From GCA-2794515 sp034436155 (GTDB taxonomy: Bacteria > Chloroflexota > Anaerolineae > Aggregatilineales > Phototrophicaceae): a DNA stretch of 64,000 nt. Below, in pieces: positions 8,063-16,341 of this stretch; the first letter of the stretch is position 1, and each line of letters opens with the position of its first letter. The DNA is taken from positions 248,001 through 312,000 of the forward strand of contig DAOTVP010000010.1 in NCBI GenBank assembly GCA_034436155.1, given 5' to 3'. Both the position numbers and the translations under genes were made by a program. The notes below the pieces were generated by a model that searched no databases, was not told where the DNA came from, and was given only the letters and a program-made list of their open reading frames with translations.

Positions 8063-10069
8063 ATGAAGAATATTTGGCGGGGCGCAATCTTGATATTGCT
8101 CCTAGCATCTACTATCACGACATTTTCACTATTTGCCCAAGAAACATCCTCAGAAGGGACAATCACAGGCTCAAGAATAGTGAGCGATTTATTGGCTATT
8201 TTAATCCAAGATAGCGATAGTGAACAATCACTAACTGCACAACCGAATGGTACATCCGCCGGGTTCACAGTTTTTTGTACAACCGATGCTGATATGACTG
8301 GCGCGACCCGTGCCATGACAGCCGATGAAGAAGTGTTATGCACTCAAAACGGCATCACCTATCGGGAATTTTTGCTAGGATATGATGCCTTAGCGATTAT
8401 CGTTCATCCCGATTTATCATTTGTGGAATGCCTAACGAATGCACAACTGAATCCTATTTTTGCGCCTAGCGCCACCAATTCGGTTTTGGATTGGTCGTTA
8501 ACGGGCATCACCGATGCCGATACCACCCCACTAACAGTGTATTTGCCCAGTGATGATTCATCGTTGTATGTATTGCTCGATAATTCCATCAATGGTTTCG
8601 GCTTACGCGCCGATGCGATAGTTGAAGATGATAGTAGTATCGTCATCGAAGCCGTGAAAAATACGCCCGGTGCGATTGGTGTTGTACCTGTCAGCGCCGT
8701 CACTGCCGATTCGGGCGTAAAAGTCGTCAATTTAGGCAATGGGTGTATCGCACCTTCTGCCGAAACCCTCGAAAATGGTGATTATCCTTTTGGAACACCC
8801 TTATACTTATATGTCAACACAACGGCGATAGACATTGTAAGAGATGTGCTGACATTTGCATTTAGTGATGATGGTGAACAGAGTATCGTCAATGCGGGTT
8901 ATGTATATCCTACCTCAGATGCACGCGAAACCAATCGCACCATTTTAATCGATAATACATTAGTCGGTAGACAGTTCACCAAAGAGGTCACGGCGTTCCG
9001 TATTCCCAGCAACATTTTTGGAACAGTGACATTGGGTGGCAATAGCGCCCTCAAAGCTACCCTCGATAACATCACTCGTATTTTTTCATCGCAATATCCA
9101 TCGGTGACAGTCACGGCAGAATTGCAAGGGCAGAATGTGGCGGTGCGCCGTTATTGCAATGGTGAACTCGATTTTATCACAGTGGCAACTCGTACCCCCA
9201 ATGCCCAAGTTTTCACCGAAGACCAAGCACTCGGTTGCCAAAATACCATCGGCACATCGCTAACTTACGATTTGGGTAAGCAAGCAGTTGTTCTGGTGGC
9301 AAATGGTGATTTACGCCAAACACCACAACCGAGCGAAGATGCGGGTTATAATATATGCCTCACAGTGGATCAGGTTTTACGAATTTGGGCGACCAATCCA
9401 GAAAATCCAGCCACCAATTGGAATATGGTCAGTGATAGCCTGCCCGACTTGGAATTGCAACTGATTGCTCCATCACAAGACAGTGGTGATTTATTAGATG
9501 ATTTGTTGATGACCAAAGTGGGAAGCCCGACTCTGATTATTCGTGACGACATTGCCGAAACCAATGACGATGTAAAATATCGGGCTACGGCTGTCAGCCT
9601 TGTGCAGGGATTGACCACCTATATGTCATGGCAAGAGTATCAGACCGCTATACAAGTCGAGGGCGCAAATTTGCAATTGGTGGCTGTAGATGGTGGTAAT
9701 GGGTGTGTTGTCCCATCTGCCCAAACGATTGCCGACATGAGCTATCCCTATACGCTTAATCATCAGTTGATAGTGCCACAAAGTGCATTGGCGCGGTCAG
9801 AAATTCAAGGGATTATTTGGTTCTTGTTTGAACCAGACATTTATGCTCAATTCGGCTTCATTGAACGTGACGATTTAGCCGATTTCCGTGAAACCTTGCA
9901 AACAGCATTCACCGATGCTATCACGGCTTCGTTGTCACCAGAAATCACCCCAGAAGCAGAGGCTACACCCGAAGCGGATATGACCCCAGAAGCAGAGATG
10001 ACCCACGAAACAGAAGTAACACCTGAATCGGATGCGACACCAGAAGTAGAAACAACACCCGCCTCATAA
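8063..10069 (+). CDS. Secreted protein with tandem PstS-like binding domains
   Basis: A 668-residue exported protein. Residues 1-26 form a signal peptide (RGAILILLLASTITTFSLFA, cleavage near AQE). Two periplasmic-binding-protein-like domains of the PstS type follow: the first about 30-290, the second about 300-620. Each contains a recognisable late segment, GNGCIAPSAETL in the first and GNGCVVPSAQTI in the second, which shows internal duplication. The last 50 residues are an acidic Pro-Glu-Thr repeat (TPEAE/TPEAD units). No lipobox and no pstCAB transporter genes are nearby, so phosphate uptake is not assured; it could be a free or wall-associated sensor. GGGAG precedes the ATG. Confidence 0.75.
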   Translation: MKNIWRGAILILLLASTITTFSLFAQETSSEGTITGSRIVSDLLAILIQDSDSEQSLTAQPNGTSAGFTVFCTTDADMTGATRAMTADEEVLCTQNGITYREFLLGYDALAIIVHPDLSFVECLTNAQLNPIFAPSATNSVLDWSLTGITDADTTPLTVYLPSDDSSLYVLLDNSINGFGLRADAIVEDDSSIVIEAVKNTPGAIGVVPVSAVTADSGVKVVNLGNGCIAPSAETLENGDYPFGTPLYLYVNTTAIDIVRDVLTFAFSDDGEQSIVNAGYVYPTSDARETNRTILIDNTLVGRQFTKEVTAFRIPSNIFGTVTLGGNSALKATLDNITRIFSSQYPSVTVTAELQGQNVAVRRYCNGELDFITVATRTPNAQVFTEDQALGCQNTIGTSLTYDLGKQAVVLVANGDLRQTPQPSEDAGYNICLTVDQVLRIWATNPENPATNWNMVSDSLPDLELQLIAPSQDSGDLLDDLLMTKVGSPTLIIRDDIAETNDDVKYRATAVSLVQGLTTYMSWQEYQTAIQVEGANLQLVAVDGGNGCVVPSAQTIADMSYPYTLNHQLIVPQSALARSEIQGIIWFLFEPDIYAQFGFIERDDLADFRETLQTAFTDAITASLSPEITPEAEATPEADMTPEAEMTHETEVTPESDATPEVETTPAS

Positions 10070-10096
10070 GAAATTGTGTTAAATCCAGATTTTCAG

Positions 10097-10128
10097 ACAC
10101 CCTTACAAAATTTTGTAGGGGTGTTTTG
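10097..10128 (+). terminator. Rho-independent terminator after PstS-like gene
   Basis: Inverted repeat with arms ACACCC-TTACAAAA (10097-10110) and TTTTGTA-GGGGTGT (10111-10124), one G-T wobble, followed by TTTTG. It lies about 28 bases after the stop of the PstS-like gene and before the dinG leader. Confidence 0.75.
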
Positions 10129-10182
10129 TTGATGCCTATGTTACAATAGCCAAAGTTACTACCTCATGAGATTGGAGACGCT

Positions 10183-12954
10183 ATGTACGGCGAATTGGTC
10201 GCCATAGATTTAGAAACAACAGGTTTGGATAGTGCCAAAGATTTCATCATCGAAGTTGGTGCTGTGAAGATGCGCGAAGGGGTCATCACAGATGAATTAT
10301 CTATTTTGGTAAAGCCACCTGTAACAATCCCCCCGTATGTGACACACCTCACAGGGATTACACAAGATGATGTGGCAGATGCCCCTAGCATAGAAGATGT
10401 GTTACCCCGATTACTCGAATTTGTTGGGGATAGACCGATTATAGCTCATAGTAACGCACTTGAATTGGGATTTCTGCAAACACGATATGGCTTGTTCAAA
10501 GAAAATATCATGATAGACACCTATGAAATTGGTGCTATTTTGTTACCCCGCGCTGTCCGCTACAACCTGAAAAGCCTCTCGCAAGAGATGGGAATTGTGT
10601 TAGATAACGCGCATCGTGCGTTAGATGATGCGCGTGCCACCGCGTTGTTATATTGGGCATTCTGGCATAAATTACTAGAGTTACCCGATGCGGTTATTGC
10701 CGAAATATGTGATTTATCACGCGATATCGAGTGGGAAAGTGCGCCCGTTTTTAATGCAGTTTATGATCAGAAAAAATTATCAGGTGTTGCTTATGTCCCG
10801 CGCAAATTATTCTCTGCCTTGCCCCAAGTAATCGATGAAACCCCTTTCGAGATACCGCAAGGCGCAGTTTCAATGTTGGTGAATGATTATATCGGCGAAA
10901 ATGGTCTGTTTAGCCGAACCTTGCCCAATTTTGAATTTCGTCCCCAACAGGTGGACATTGCCAAGACTATCGCACAGTCATTCGAGATGAACGAGCATCT
11001 GGTGATTGAGGCGGGAACAGGGGTCGGAAAGTCTATCGGTTATTTAATCCCCGCCTTGTTATGGGCAAAATCGCAAGGTGAGCGGGTGGTTATCTCGACC
11101 AATACTATCAACCTACAAGACCAACTGATTAGCAAAGATATTCCATTGTTACAACAAGGCTTCGGCAAACCGTTCATTGCAACCGTGATGAAGGGTAAAA
11201 ATAATTATCTTTGCCCGCAACGTATTGAAACTGTGCGCCGATTCAAACCACAAAATGTGATGGAATTACGCCTATTTGCCAAAATTTTAATCTGGACACT
11301 TGAAAGTCAATCGGGTGATAAATCTGAAATTACATTACGTGGCAGTGTAGAGCATGAGGTTTGGAATCGCTTCACCGCCCAAGATGAAAATTGTGCTTAC
11401 GATCGTTGTGAAAGCACCATGAAGGGGATATGCCCGCTTTATCGTGCGCGTAAAACAGCAGAACAAGCCCAATTGGTCATCGTGAATCATGTGTTATTAA
11501 TTTCAGATTCTGTGGCAAATAGTCGTGTTTTACCCGAATATGATTATTTGGTGATTGATGAGGCACATCAACTTGAGGATGCCGTCACCAATAGTTTGAC
11601 TGTCCGTATAGATGCCAGCACCATTATCCGCTATTTATCCGATTTGGGGACGCTCCAAAAAGGTTTATTCCGCGAGATTGTCAATACATTGCAAAGCCAC
11701 CTTAAGCCCGATGATTTACAATCGGTGAAAACCTATATCGAAAGTGTGAGCGAAGCGGTTGTCGTCATGCGGAGTCATGTTGGGCAAGTGTTCAAGACAT
11801 TGAATACCATCGCCGATGAAAATCAGGATGAGCGGTTTTCTGAAAATTATATTAATCTGCGGATCGAAGCAACACAACGTAAAAGTAGTGCCTTCAATCT
11901 CGCTTACAGTCGGTGGGAAAATCTGACCGAGTTTTTCGATGTGATTATCGGTGCATTAATACGCCTCAAAAAAGCAGTCAGCAAATTTAACCAAGAAAAG
12001 CAATTCGACCAACTCGAAAAACACCTCGAAAGCACAACTCAATATTTACAATCTACCCACCAACATTTACGCCAATTTTTCACCCAAGCAGATGAAAATC
12101 TCATCTATTGGCTGAGTGGTGAAGCCGTCTCTGAATATCTCACATTAAATATTGCTCCCCTCCATATTGGGCGTTTAATAGAACAATATTTGTGGGCGCA
12201 GAAAAAATCGGTCATCCTTACCAGCGCAACGCTCAACGCGCATGATGATTTTCAGTATATCAAAGAACGCCTTCATGCTCATCATGTCAAGGCGTTGGAT
12301 GTCGGTTCACCGTTCAACTATCGTGAAAGCACGTTGGTTTATGTCCCAAATGATATTCCTGAAATCAACGATAAACAGGGGTATCAGAAAGCTGTTGAAA
12401 AAGGTATTACAGATTTATCGATTGCATTGGGTGGACGTGTGTTGGTGTTGTTCACAAGTTACGCCCATTTACGTCAAACGGCTCAGGCAGTGTATCCGAT
12501 TTTGGAGCAACATGGCATTACTTTGTATGACCAGAGTGATGGGTCTAGCCGAAATAGTTTGTTAGAAGGGTTCAAAACATCTGAACGGGCTGTTTTGTTT
12601 GGGACGAAAAGTTTTTGGGAAGGGATTGATATTGCTGGTGATAAATTGAGCGCCCTAGTCATCCCACGCCTGCCCTTCGCTGTACCAAGTGACCCGATTT
12701 TTATGGCGCGGTCTGAACTATACCCCGAATCGTTCTTAGAATATGCCTTGCCCGATGCAATCTTGCGCTTTAGACAAGGATTTGGACGGCTCATCCGCAC
12801 CAATACCGATAGAGGGGTGGTTGCAATTTTAGATGCGCGGGTATTGACCAAACGCTATGGTGTATCATTTTTAGAGGCATTGCCCGATTGTACGATGCGC
12901 GATGGCACACTCGACAATTTGCCCATCGTAGCACAAGAATGGTTGAGTAGGTAA
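10183..12954 (+). CDS. dinG: DinG-family 5'-3' helicase with N-terminal exonuclease domain
   Basis: A 923-residue protein with the same architecture as Bacillus-type DinG: a DnaQ-like DEDDh exonuclease (about residues 1-165; DLETTG, then HSNALELGF, then HRALDDARAT) fused to an XPD-like superfamily 2 helicase. Walker A is EAGTGVGKS near residue 280, the DEAH box is VIDEAHQLED near 458, and motif VI is RFRQGFGRLIR near the C-terminus. Cysteines in NYLCPQ and CAYDRC...GICPLYRARK are candidate ligands of a 4Fe-4S cluster as in XPD and E. coli DinG. Start ATG 10183 has GGAG upstream. Likely a DNA repair enzyme. Two small genes follow with almost no gap. Confidence 0.93.
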   Translation: MYGELVAIDLETTGLDSAKDFIIEVGAVKMREGVITDELSILVKPPVTIPPYVTHLTGITQDDVADAPSIEDVLPRLLEFVGDRPIIAHSNALELGFLQTRYGLFKENIMIDTYEIGAILLPRAVRYNLKSLSQEMGIVLDNAHRALDDARATALLYWAFWHKLLELPDAVIAEICDLSRDIEWESAPVFNAVYDQKKLSGVAYVPRKLFSALPQVIDETPFEIPQGAVSMLVNDYIGENGLFSRTLPNFEFRPQQVDIAKTIAQSFEMNEHLVIEAGTGVGKSIGYLIPALLWAKSQGERVVISTNTINLQDQLISKDIPLLQQGFGKPFIATVMKGKNNYLCPQRIETVRRFKPQNVMELRLFAKILIWTLESQSGDKSEITLRGSVEHEVWNRFTAQDENCAYDRCESTMKGICPLYRARKTAEQAQLVIVNHVLLISDSVANSRVLPEYDYLVIDEAHQLEDAVTNSLTVRIDASTIIRYLSDLGTLQKGLFREIVNTLQSHLKPDDLQSVKTYIESVSEAVVVMRSHVGQVFKTLNTIADENQDERFSENYINLRIEATQRKSSAFNLAYSRWENLTEFFDVIIGALIRLKKAVSKFNQEKQFDQLEKHLESTTQYLQSTHQHLRQFFTQADENLIYWLSGEAVSEYLTLNIAPLHIGRLIEQYLWAQKKSVILTSATLNAHDDFQYIKERLHAHHVKALDVGSPFNYRESTLVYVPNDIPEINDKQGYQKAVEKGITDLSIALGGRVLVLFTSYAHLRQTAQAVYPILEQHGITLYDQSDGSSRNSLLEGFKTSERAVLFGTKSFWEGIDIAGDKLSALVIPRLPFAVPSDPIFMARSELYPESFLEYALPDAILRFRQGFGRLIRTNTDRGVVAILDARVLTKRYGVSFLEALPDCTMRDGTLDNLPIVAQEWLSR

Positions 12955-12960
12955 ACGAAT

Positions 12961-13326
12961 ATGCGAACACCGGCAGGCAAAGAGTGTAAATATTATTATC
13001 AAGATTTTCATCGTGGGCGCGATGTTCAAGAATGTCGGCTTGTCAAAGAAAATCTCGATTCGTTGCGGTGGCATCCCAAAGATTGTAGCACTTGCCCCGT
13101 ACCCGATATTTTATTCGCCAATTCTAGCCCCTATTTAGAATTAAAACTCACCATCCAACATCGGTTTTTAGGGTTTGGGCGCAATCTGAAACTCGAAGCC
13201 TCATGCGTGCGCCATAAAATTATTATCCCCAATCCGATTGTGGGATGTCCACATTGTGCCGAAAATCGCCCCGCATTAGACCTATTTCGCAAGGCATTAG
13301 AGCAAATGGATGATGACGATGATTAA
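12961..13326 (+). CDS. Conserved Cys-rich protein of unknown function
   Basis: A 121-residue soluble protein, not recognised. It has about seven cysteines: one in KECKYYY, one in QECRLV, CSTC near residue 42-45, one in EASCVRH, and CPHC near residue 95-98. Their pairing suggests a metal site, either zinc ribbon or Fe-S. The C-terminus is acidic (MDDDDD). It starts 7 bases after dinG, and its end overlaps the next gene, so the three genes are probably one transcript. A role in DNA metabolism is guessed from context only. Confidence 0.65.
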   Translation: MRTPAGKECKYYYQDFHRGRDVQECRLVKENLDSLRWHPKDCSTCPVPDILFANSSPYLELKLTIQHRFLGFGRNLKLEASCVRHKIIIPNPIVGCPHCAENRPALDLFRKALEQMDDDDD

Positions 13327-14236
13327 AGCCTTTTTATGTGATGAATATACCCTATCGCGGTGTGTTAGCGATGGGGTTTGGGCATTCTTTTCTGAGTATA
13401 TCCAAAAGCACCAACTCGCATTTGTATTGCTCACCAACCCGCGTGATTCATTGGTAATCATCCAAAATCGGCTACAAATTGCACCACCGTTAGCCGATAT
13501 GAATCAATATACGTTCATCACGCACCATGAAAATAATCATTTTAAGCGAGATGATCCCGCATTTTTTGCCGAAATTTTGGCGCGTGTGGGCATTGAGCCG
13601 AATGAAGCCTTTGTTTTGAGTGATGATATAGCCGATATTTCAACAGCGCAGTGTGTTGGTATTCATGGATTTCAGATTCAAAGACAAGCCATTCAACCTG
13701 ATTACAGGACAGGTACATGGTCTGATTTTAGTCAGATATTGAATGAAGATGATTGGGAGAGCCATTATCTGCCTATGTCACTTGTACCTCATATGATTGT
13801 ACCTCAGCTCAGAGGCAATGTGGGCGCTTTGCGTGGCTTGTTGCATAATATCAAGCCTGAATTTTGGCATCAGCACCCAGACCCACACGAATGGTCGCCA
13901 TATCAAATCGTGTGCCATCTTCTGGAAAGTGAAACTTCAGTACAACGCGCACGGCTCGAAAAAATCTTGGCACAAGATAACCCTTTCTTATCGCAAAATC
14001 TGGTCGCCCCTACCCCACAGTGTGATTTGGATGAGAATCATTTGGTCGATTTATTTGATATGACACGCCAAGAAACAATCGATTGGCTCAATAAATTGCC
14101 GATATCTGTGTGGGAACGTGTGGCGCGACATAGCATTTTTGGACCGACCACCTTTTTAGAAATGGCACATTTTACTGCTCAACACGACCGTTTACACCTC
14201 AACCAACTCTGTCAGACATTGCAAAAGTGTCGTTAG
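13310..14236 (+). CDS. HAD-like / DinB-like fusion protein
   Basis: A 308-residue protein with two parts. Residues 1-150 look like a HAD-superfamily phosphatase: a motif I-like FLCDEYT, motif II LLTNPRD, and a clear motif IV VLSDDIADISTAQCVGIHG. The second motif I Asp is replaced by Tyr, so catalysis is doubtful. Residues 165-305 match the DinB/YfiT four-helix metal-binding fold (EWSPYQIVCHLLESE and a late HFTAQHDRLHLNQL, the His pattern that binds a divalent metal). DinB proteins often act as thiol-dependent S-transferases. The start is one of three nearby ATGs (13310, 13313, 13319), all inside the end of the Cys-rich gene, so translation is coupled. Confidence 0.7.
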   Translation: MMTMIKAFLCDEYTLSRCVSDGVWAFFSEYIQKHQLAFVLLTNPRDSLVIIQNRLQIAPPLADMNQYTFITHHENNHFKRDDPAFFAEILARVGIEPNEAFVLSDDIADISTAQCVGIHGFQIQRQAIQPDYRTGTWSDFSQILNEDDWESHYLPMSLVPHMIVPQLRGNVGALRGLLHNIKPEFWHQHPDPHEWSPYQIVCHLLESETSVQRARLEKILAQDNPFLSQNLVAPTPQCDLDENHLVDLFDMTRQETIDWLNKLPISVWERVARHSIFGPTTFLEMAHFTAQHDRLHLNQLCQTLQKCR

Positions 14237-14356
14237 CGGATAGGGGTTGGTTTGAGTTTTACAACATACGCAGGAATCATGTGTTTGTGGATTAAAGAAT
14301 GTGTTAACATAGCGATAGCGTCATGTTGAACCGATAACCTTTTTCGTGAGTGGAAT

Positions 14357-15178
14357 ATGCACCCTATTTCACGGTATATCATCAATCAATTTCGTTGGAT
14401 AAAGCACCTTGTGGAGCGCAATATTGCATTGGAAAAACAAGTCGAATCGCTCTCCAATCAATTACAGCAACAACAACGGCTTAATAACGAAAATGAGATT
14501 CTTAAAGATGCGATTGTGCGAAATGTATCACATGAACTCAAGACTCCCCTGCTTCATCTGAAATCGGCGATCTGGATGCTTGATGATACCACCACCGATA
14601 ATAAACAGGCAGAACTTGTAGATTATGCTAAACAAGCGACCACCCGCCTCGAAATTCTCGTTAAAAATATCAGTTTACTCAGCGCGAGTTCGCAAGTATC
14701 TCCGGGGGCTGTATTAATACGTGATGCCGTTGAGTATGCCAAACGCAATCTAGGACGTATTTGGGAGTATCAAAAGGATGTGCGCCGTGTGATATACGCC
14801 CCAGAAGGTGAAATACCACCCGTTTTTGCCGATAAACAAGGACTCTCAACGGTTTTACAGTTATTGCTCGATAACGCGCTCAAATTCAGCGAACTAGAGG
14901 TACATATCCGTGCAATTGTACGGGATGATAAAGTGCGAATCACCATTGAAGATTGTGGTATTGGCATCCCAAAAGATAAATTAGAGACCATTTTTGAAAG
15001 TTTTTATCAGGTAGACTCGTCATCGACTCGACACTATGGAGGCATGGGTATCGGATTAGCTATTGTCAGACTTATCTTAGACCGCCATAATGTTGCTATA
15101 TTTGTCGAGAGCGAAGAAGGAAAAGGCAGTAAGTTTTGGTTCGATTTACCCATGATTCAAATTCACAAAAATGAGTAA
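14357..15178 (+). CDS. Soluble sensor histidine kinase
   Basis: A 273-residue two-component kinase core. A short N-terminal coiled coil (about residues 20-50, Gln-rich) leads to HisKA with NVSHELKTPLLHL, where H59 is the phospho-acceptor. The HATPase domain has its N box (QLLLDNALKFS), the G1 box (IEDCGIGIP) and G2 (GGMGIGLAIV). There are no membrane helices and no sensory domain, so it must take its signal from a partner protein. No response regulator gene is adjacent. It is probably a single-gene transcript. Confidence 0.88.
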   Translation: MHPISRYIINQFRWIKHLVERNIALEKQVESLSNQLQQQQRLNNENEILKDAIVRNVSHELKTPLLHLKSAIWMLDDTTTDNKQAELVDYAKQATTRLEILVKNISLLSASSQVSPGAVLIRDAVEYAKRNLGRIWEYQKDVRRVIYAPEGEIPPVFADKQGLSTVLQLLLDNALKFSELEVHIRAIVRDDKVRITIEDCGIGIPKDKLETIFESFYQVDSSSTRHYGGMGIGLAIVRLILDRHNVAIFVESEEGKGSKFWFDLPMIQIHKNE

Positions 15179-15195
15179 ATTTCATCTTTGTTAAT

Positions 15196-15223
15196 TTGCG
15201 TCTCGCCTAATTCATGGTACAAT
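15196..15223 (+). promoter_or_regulatory. Candidate sigma-70 promoter for polyprenyl synthase gene
   Basis: -35 TTGCGT (15196-15201), 16-bp spacer, extended -10 TGG-TACAAT (15218-15223). It would give a leader of about 90 bases before the ATG at 15320. Seen by eye only. Confidence 0.45.
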
Positions 15224-15319
15224 ATATACAAAATTTAGTTAGTTCTGAATATCACAATTAAAACAAACGAATAAAATTATTCAAAGCGTTAGTCATTTTT
15301 TATAGATAAGGCAAAACAG

Positions 15320-16264
15320 ATGACCTCTCAAATAACAACTATGGATAATGTGCATCTGAAAGTACAGACCCAATTGCGCGATTTTGACTTGGACGAAGCG
15401 GTGCAAGCCGTTGAAAACACGATGCTCAATGTCATTAACAGCGATATTGATGTATTGCGAGATGCCAGTCGCCATATTATCGGCTCTGGAGGCAAGCGAA
15501 TTCGCCCCAAAATGGTGTTATATAGTTATATTGCTTGTGGTGGTAAAGATATTGAATACGCCCTGCCACCCGCCGCCGCGATTGAATTAGTTCATACTGC
15601 CAGTGTTGTGCATGATGACATTAATGACCATGGTGTTGTTAGGCGAGGTCGTCCATCTGTGAACGCCATTTGGGGACGCACATTCGCTTTGTTAACAGGT
15701 GATTTTTTATTCACCAAAGTCTATGAACTCATGTCGCCTTATGGTGATTTGAATACGTTATTCGCTCATGCCGCCACTGCCCTAGTCGAAGGAGAGACAC
15801 TTCAAGCCGCGGCAGTGAAAGACAATAACCTCACCAGCGAAGTTTATTATAAGATTATCGCGCTCAAAACTGCCGAATTATTCCGCATGGGCGCGATGCT
15901 CGGCGCAAAATTAGCTGATGCGCCCGAATCGTATGTGGATGCGCTCGCTCAGTATGGGTATAACATTGGCATGGCATTTCAAATTGTGGATGATATCCTC
16001 GATGTGATCGGTGATGAAGCGCAACTGGGCAAAACCGCACATCTCGATAAAGAACAAGGCAAAGGCTTCACATCCATTCAAGAGGATGACATTATGGGTA
16101 ATGTCAAACGCAAATTGATGGAAGGCGATAGGCTCACACAAGCCCGTCTACAAGCCGAACAATTTGTCAATTGGGGCATCTCCGCTATATCCATTTTGCC
16201 CGATTCGTACGCCAAAGATGCCCTGATCGAGTTGGCTAGATTGGTTATTGAACGCCAATTCTAA
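15320..16264 (+). CDS. Trans-polyprenyl diphosphate synthase
   Basis: Elongates an allylic diphosphate with isopentenyl diphosphate to make the long isoprenoid chain of quinones or other lipids. Both Asp-rich motifs are present: HDDIND at residues 98-103 and VDDILD at 223-228, together with GGKRIRPK, the RRGRP after the first motif, GETLQAAA and GKTAHLDKEQGKG. Length 314 fits the IspB/HepT long-chain type; the large residues just before the first motif would set chain length, but I cannot assign it. AAGG precedes the ATG. A complex I gene cluster later in the window needs such a quinone. Confidence 0.92.
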   Translation: MTSQITTMDNVHLKVQTQLRDFDLDEAVQAVENTMLNVINSDIDVLRDASRHIIGSGGKRIRPKMVLYSYIACGGKDIEYALPPAAAIELVHTASVVHDDINDHGVVRRGRPSVNAIWGRTFALLTGDFLFTKVYELMSPYGDLNTLFAHAATALVEGETLQAAAVKDNNLTSEVYYKIIALKTAELFRMGAMLGAKLADAPESYVDALAQYGYNIGMAFQIVDDILDVIGDEAQLGKTAHLDKEQGKGFTSIQEDDIMGNVKRKLMEGDRLTQARLQAEQFVNWGISAISILPDSYAKDALIELARLVIERQF

Positions 16265-16285
16265 TTTATATTCCCTAGCAGACAC

Positions 16286-16323
16286 AAAAAACATCCGCTA
16301 CGATTTGTCAGTGGATGTTTTTA
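16286..16323 (+). terminator. Rho-independent terminator after polyprenyl synthase
   Basis: Inverted repeat AAAACATCCGCT (within 16286-16299) with AGTGGATGTTTTT (16310-16322), one G-T pair, ending in a T-rich tail. It overlaps the first possible ATG of the next frame (16315), which is one reason that start was rejected. Confidence 0.75.
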
Positions 16324-16341
16324 TTTACAGGACAAATGCAC

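Noticed and set aside
8063..10069. Part of a pst phosphate uptake operon
   Set aside because: No pstC, pstA, pstB or phoU genes adjoin it, and the binding domain is duplicated with a repeat tail.
16315..16341. Earlier ATG for nnr
   Set aside because: It lies inside the terminator hairpin of the previous gene and lacks a ribosome site; 16336 or 16342 fit better.
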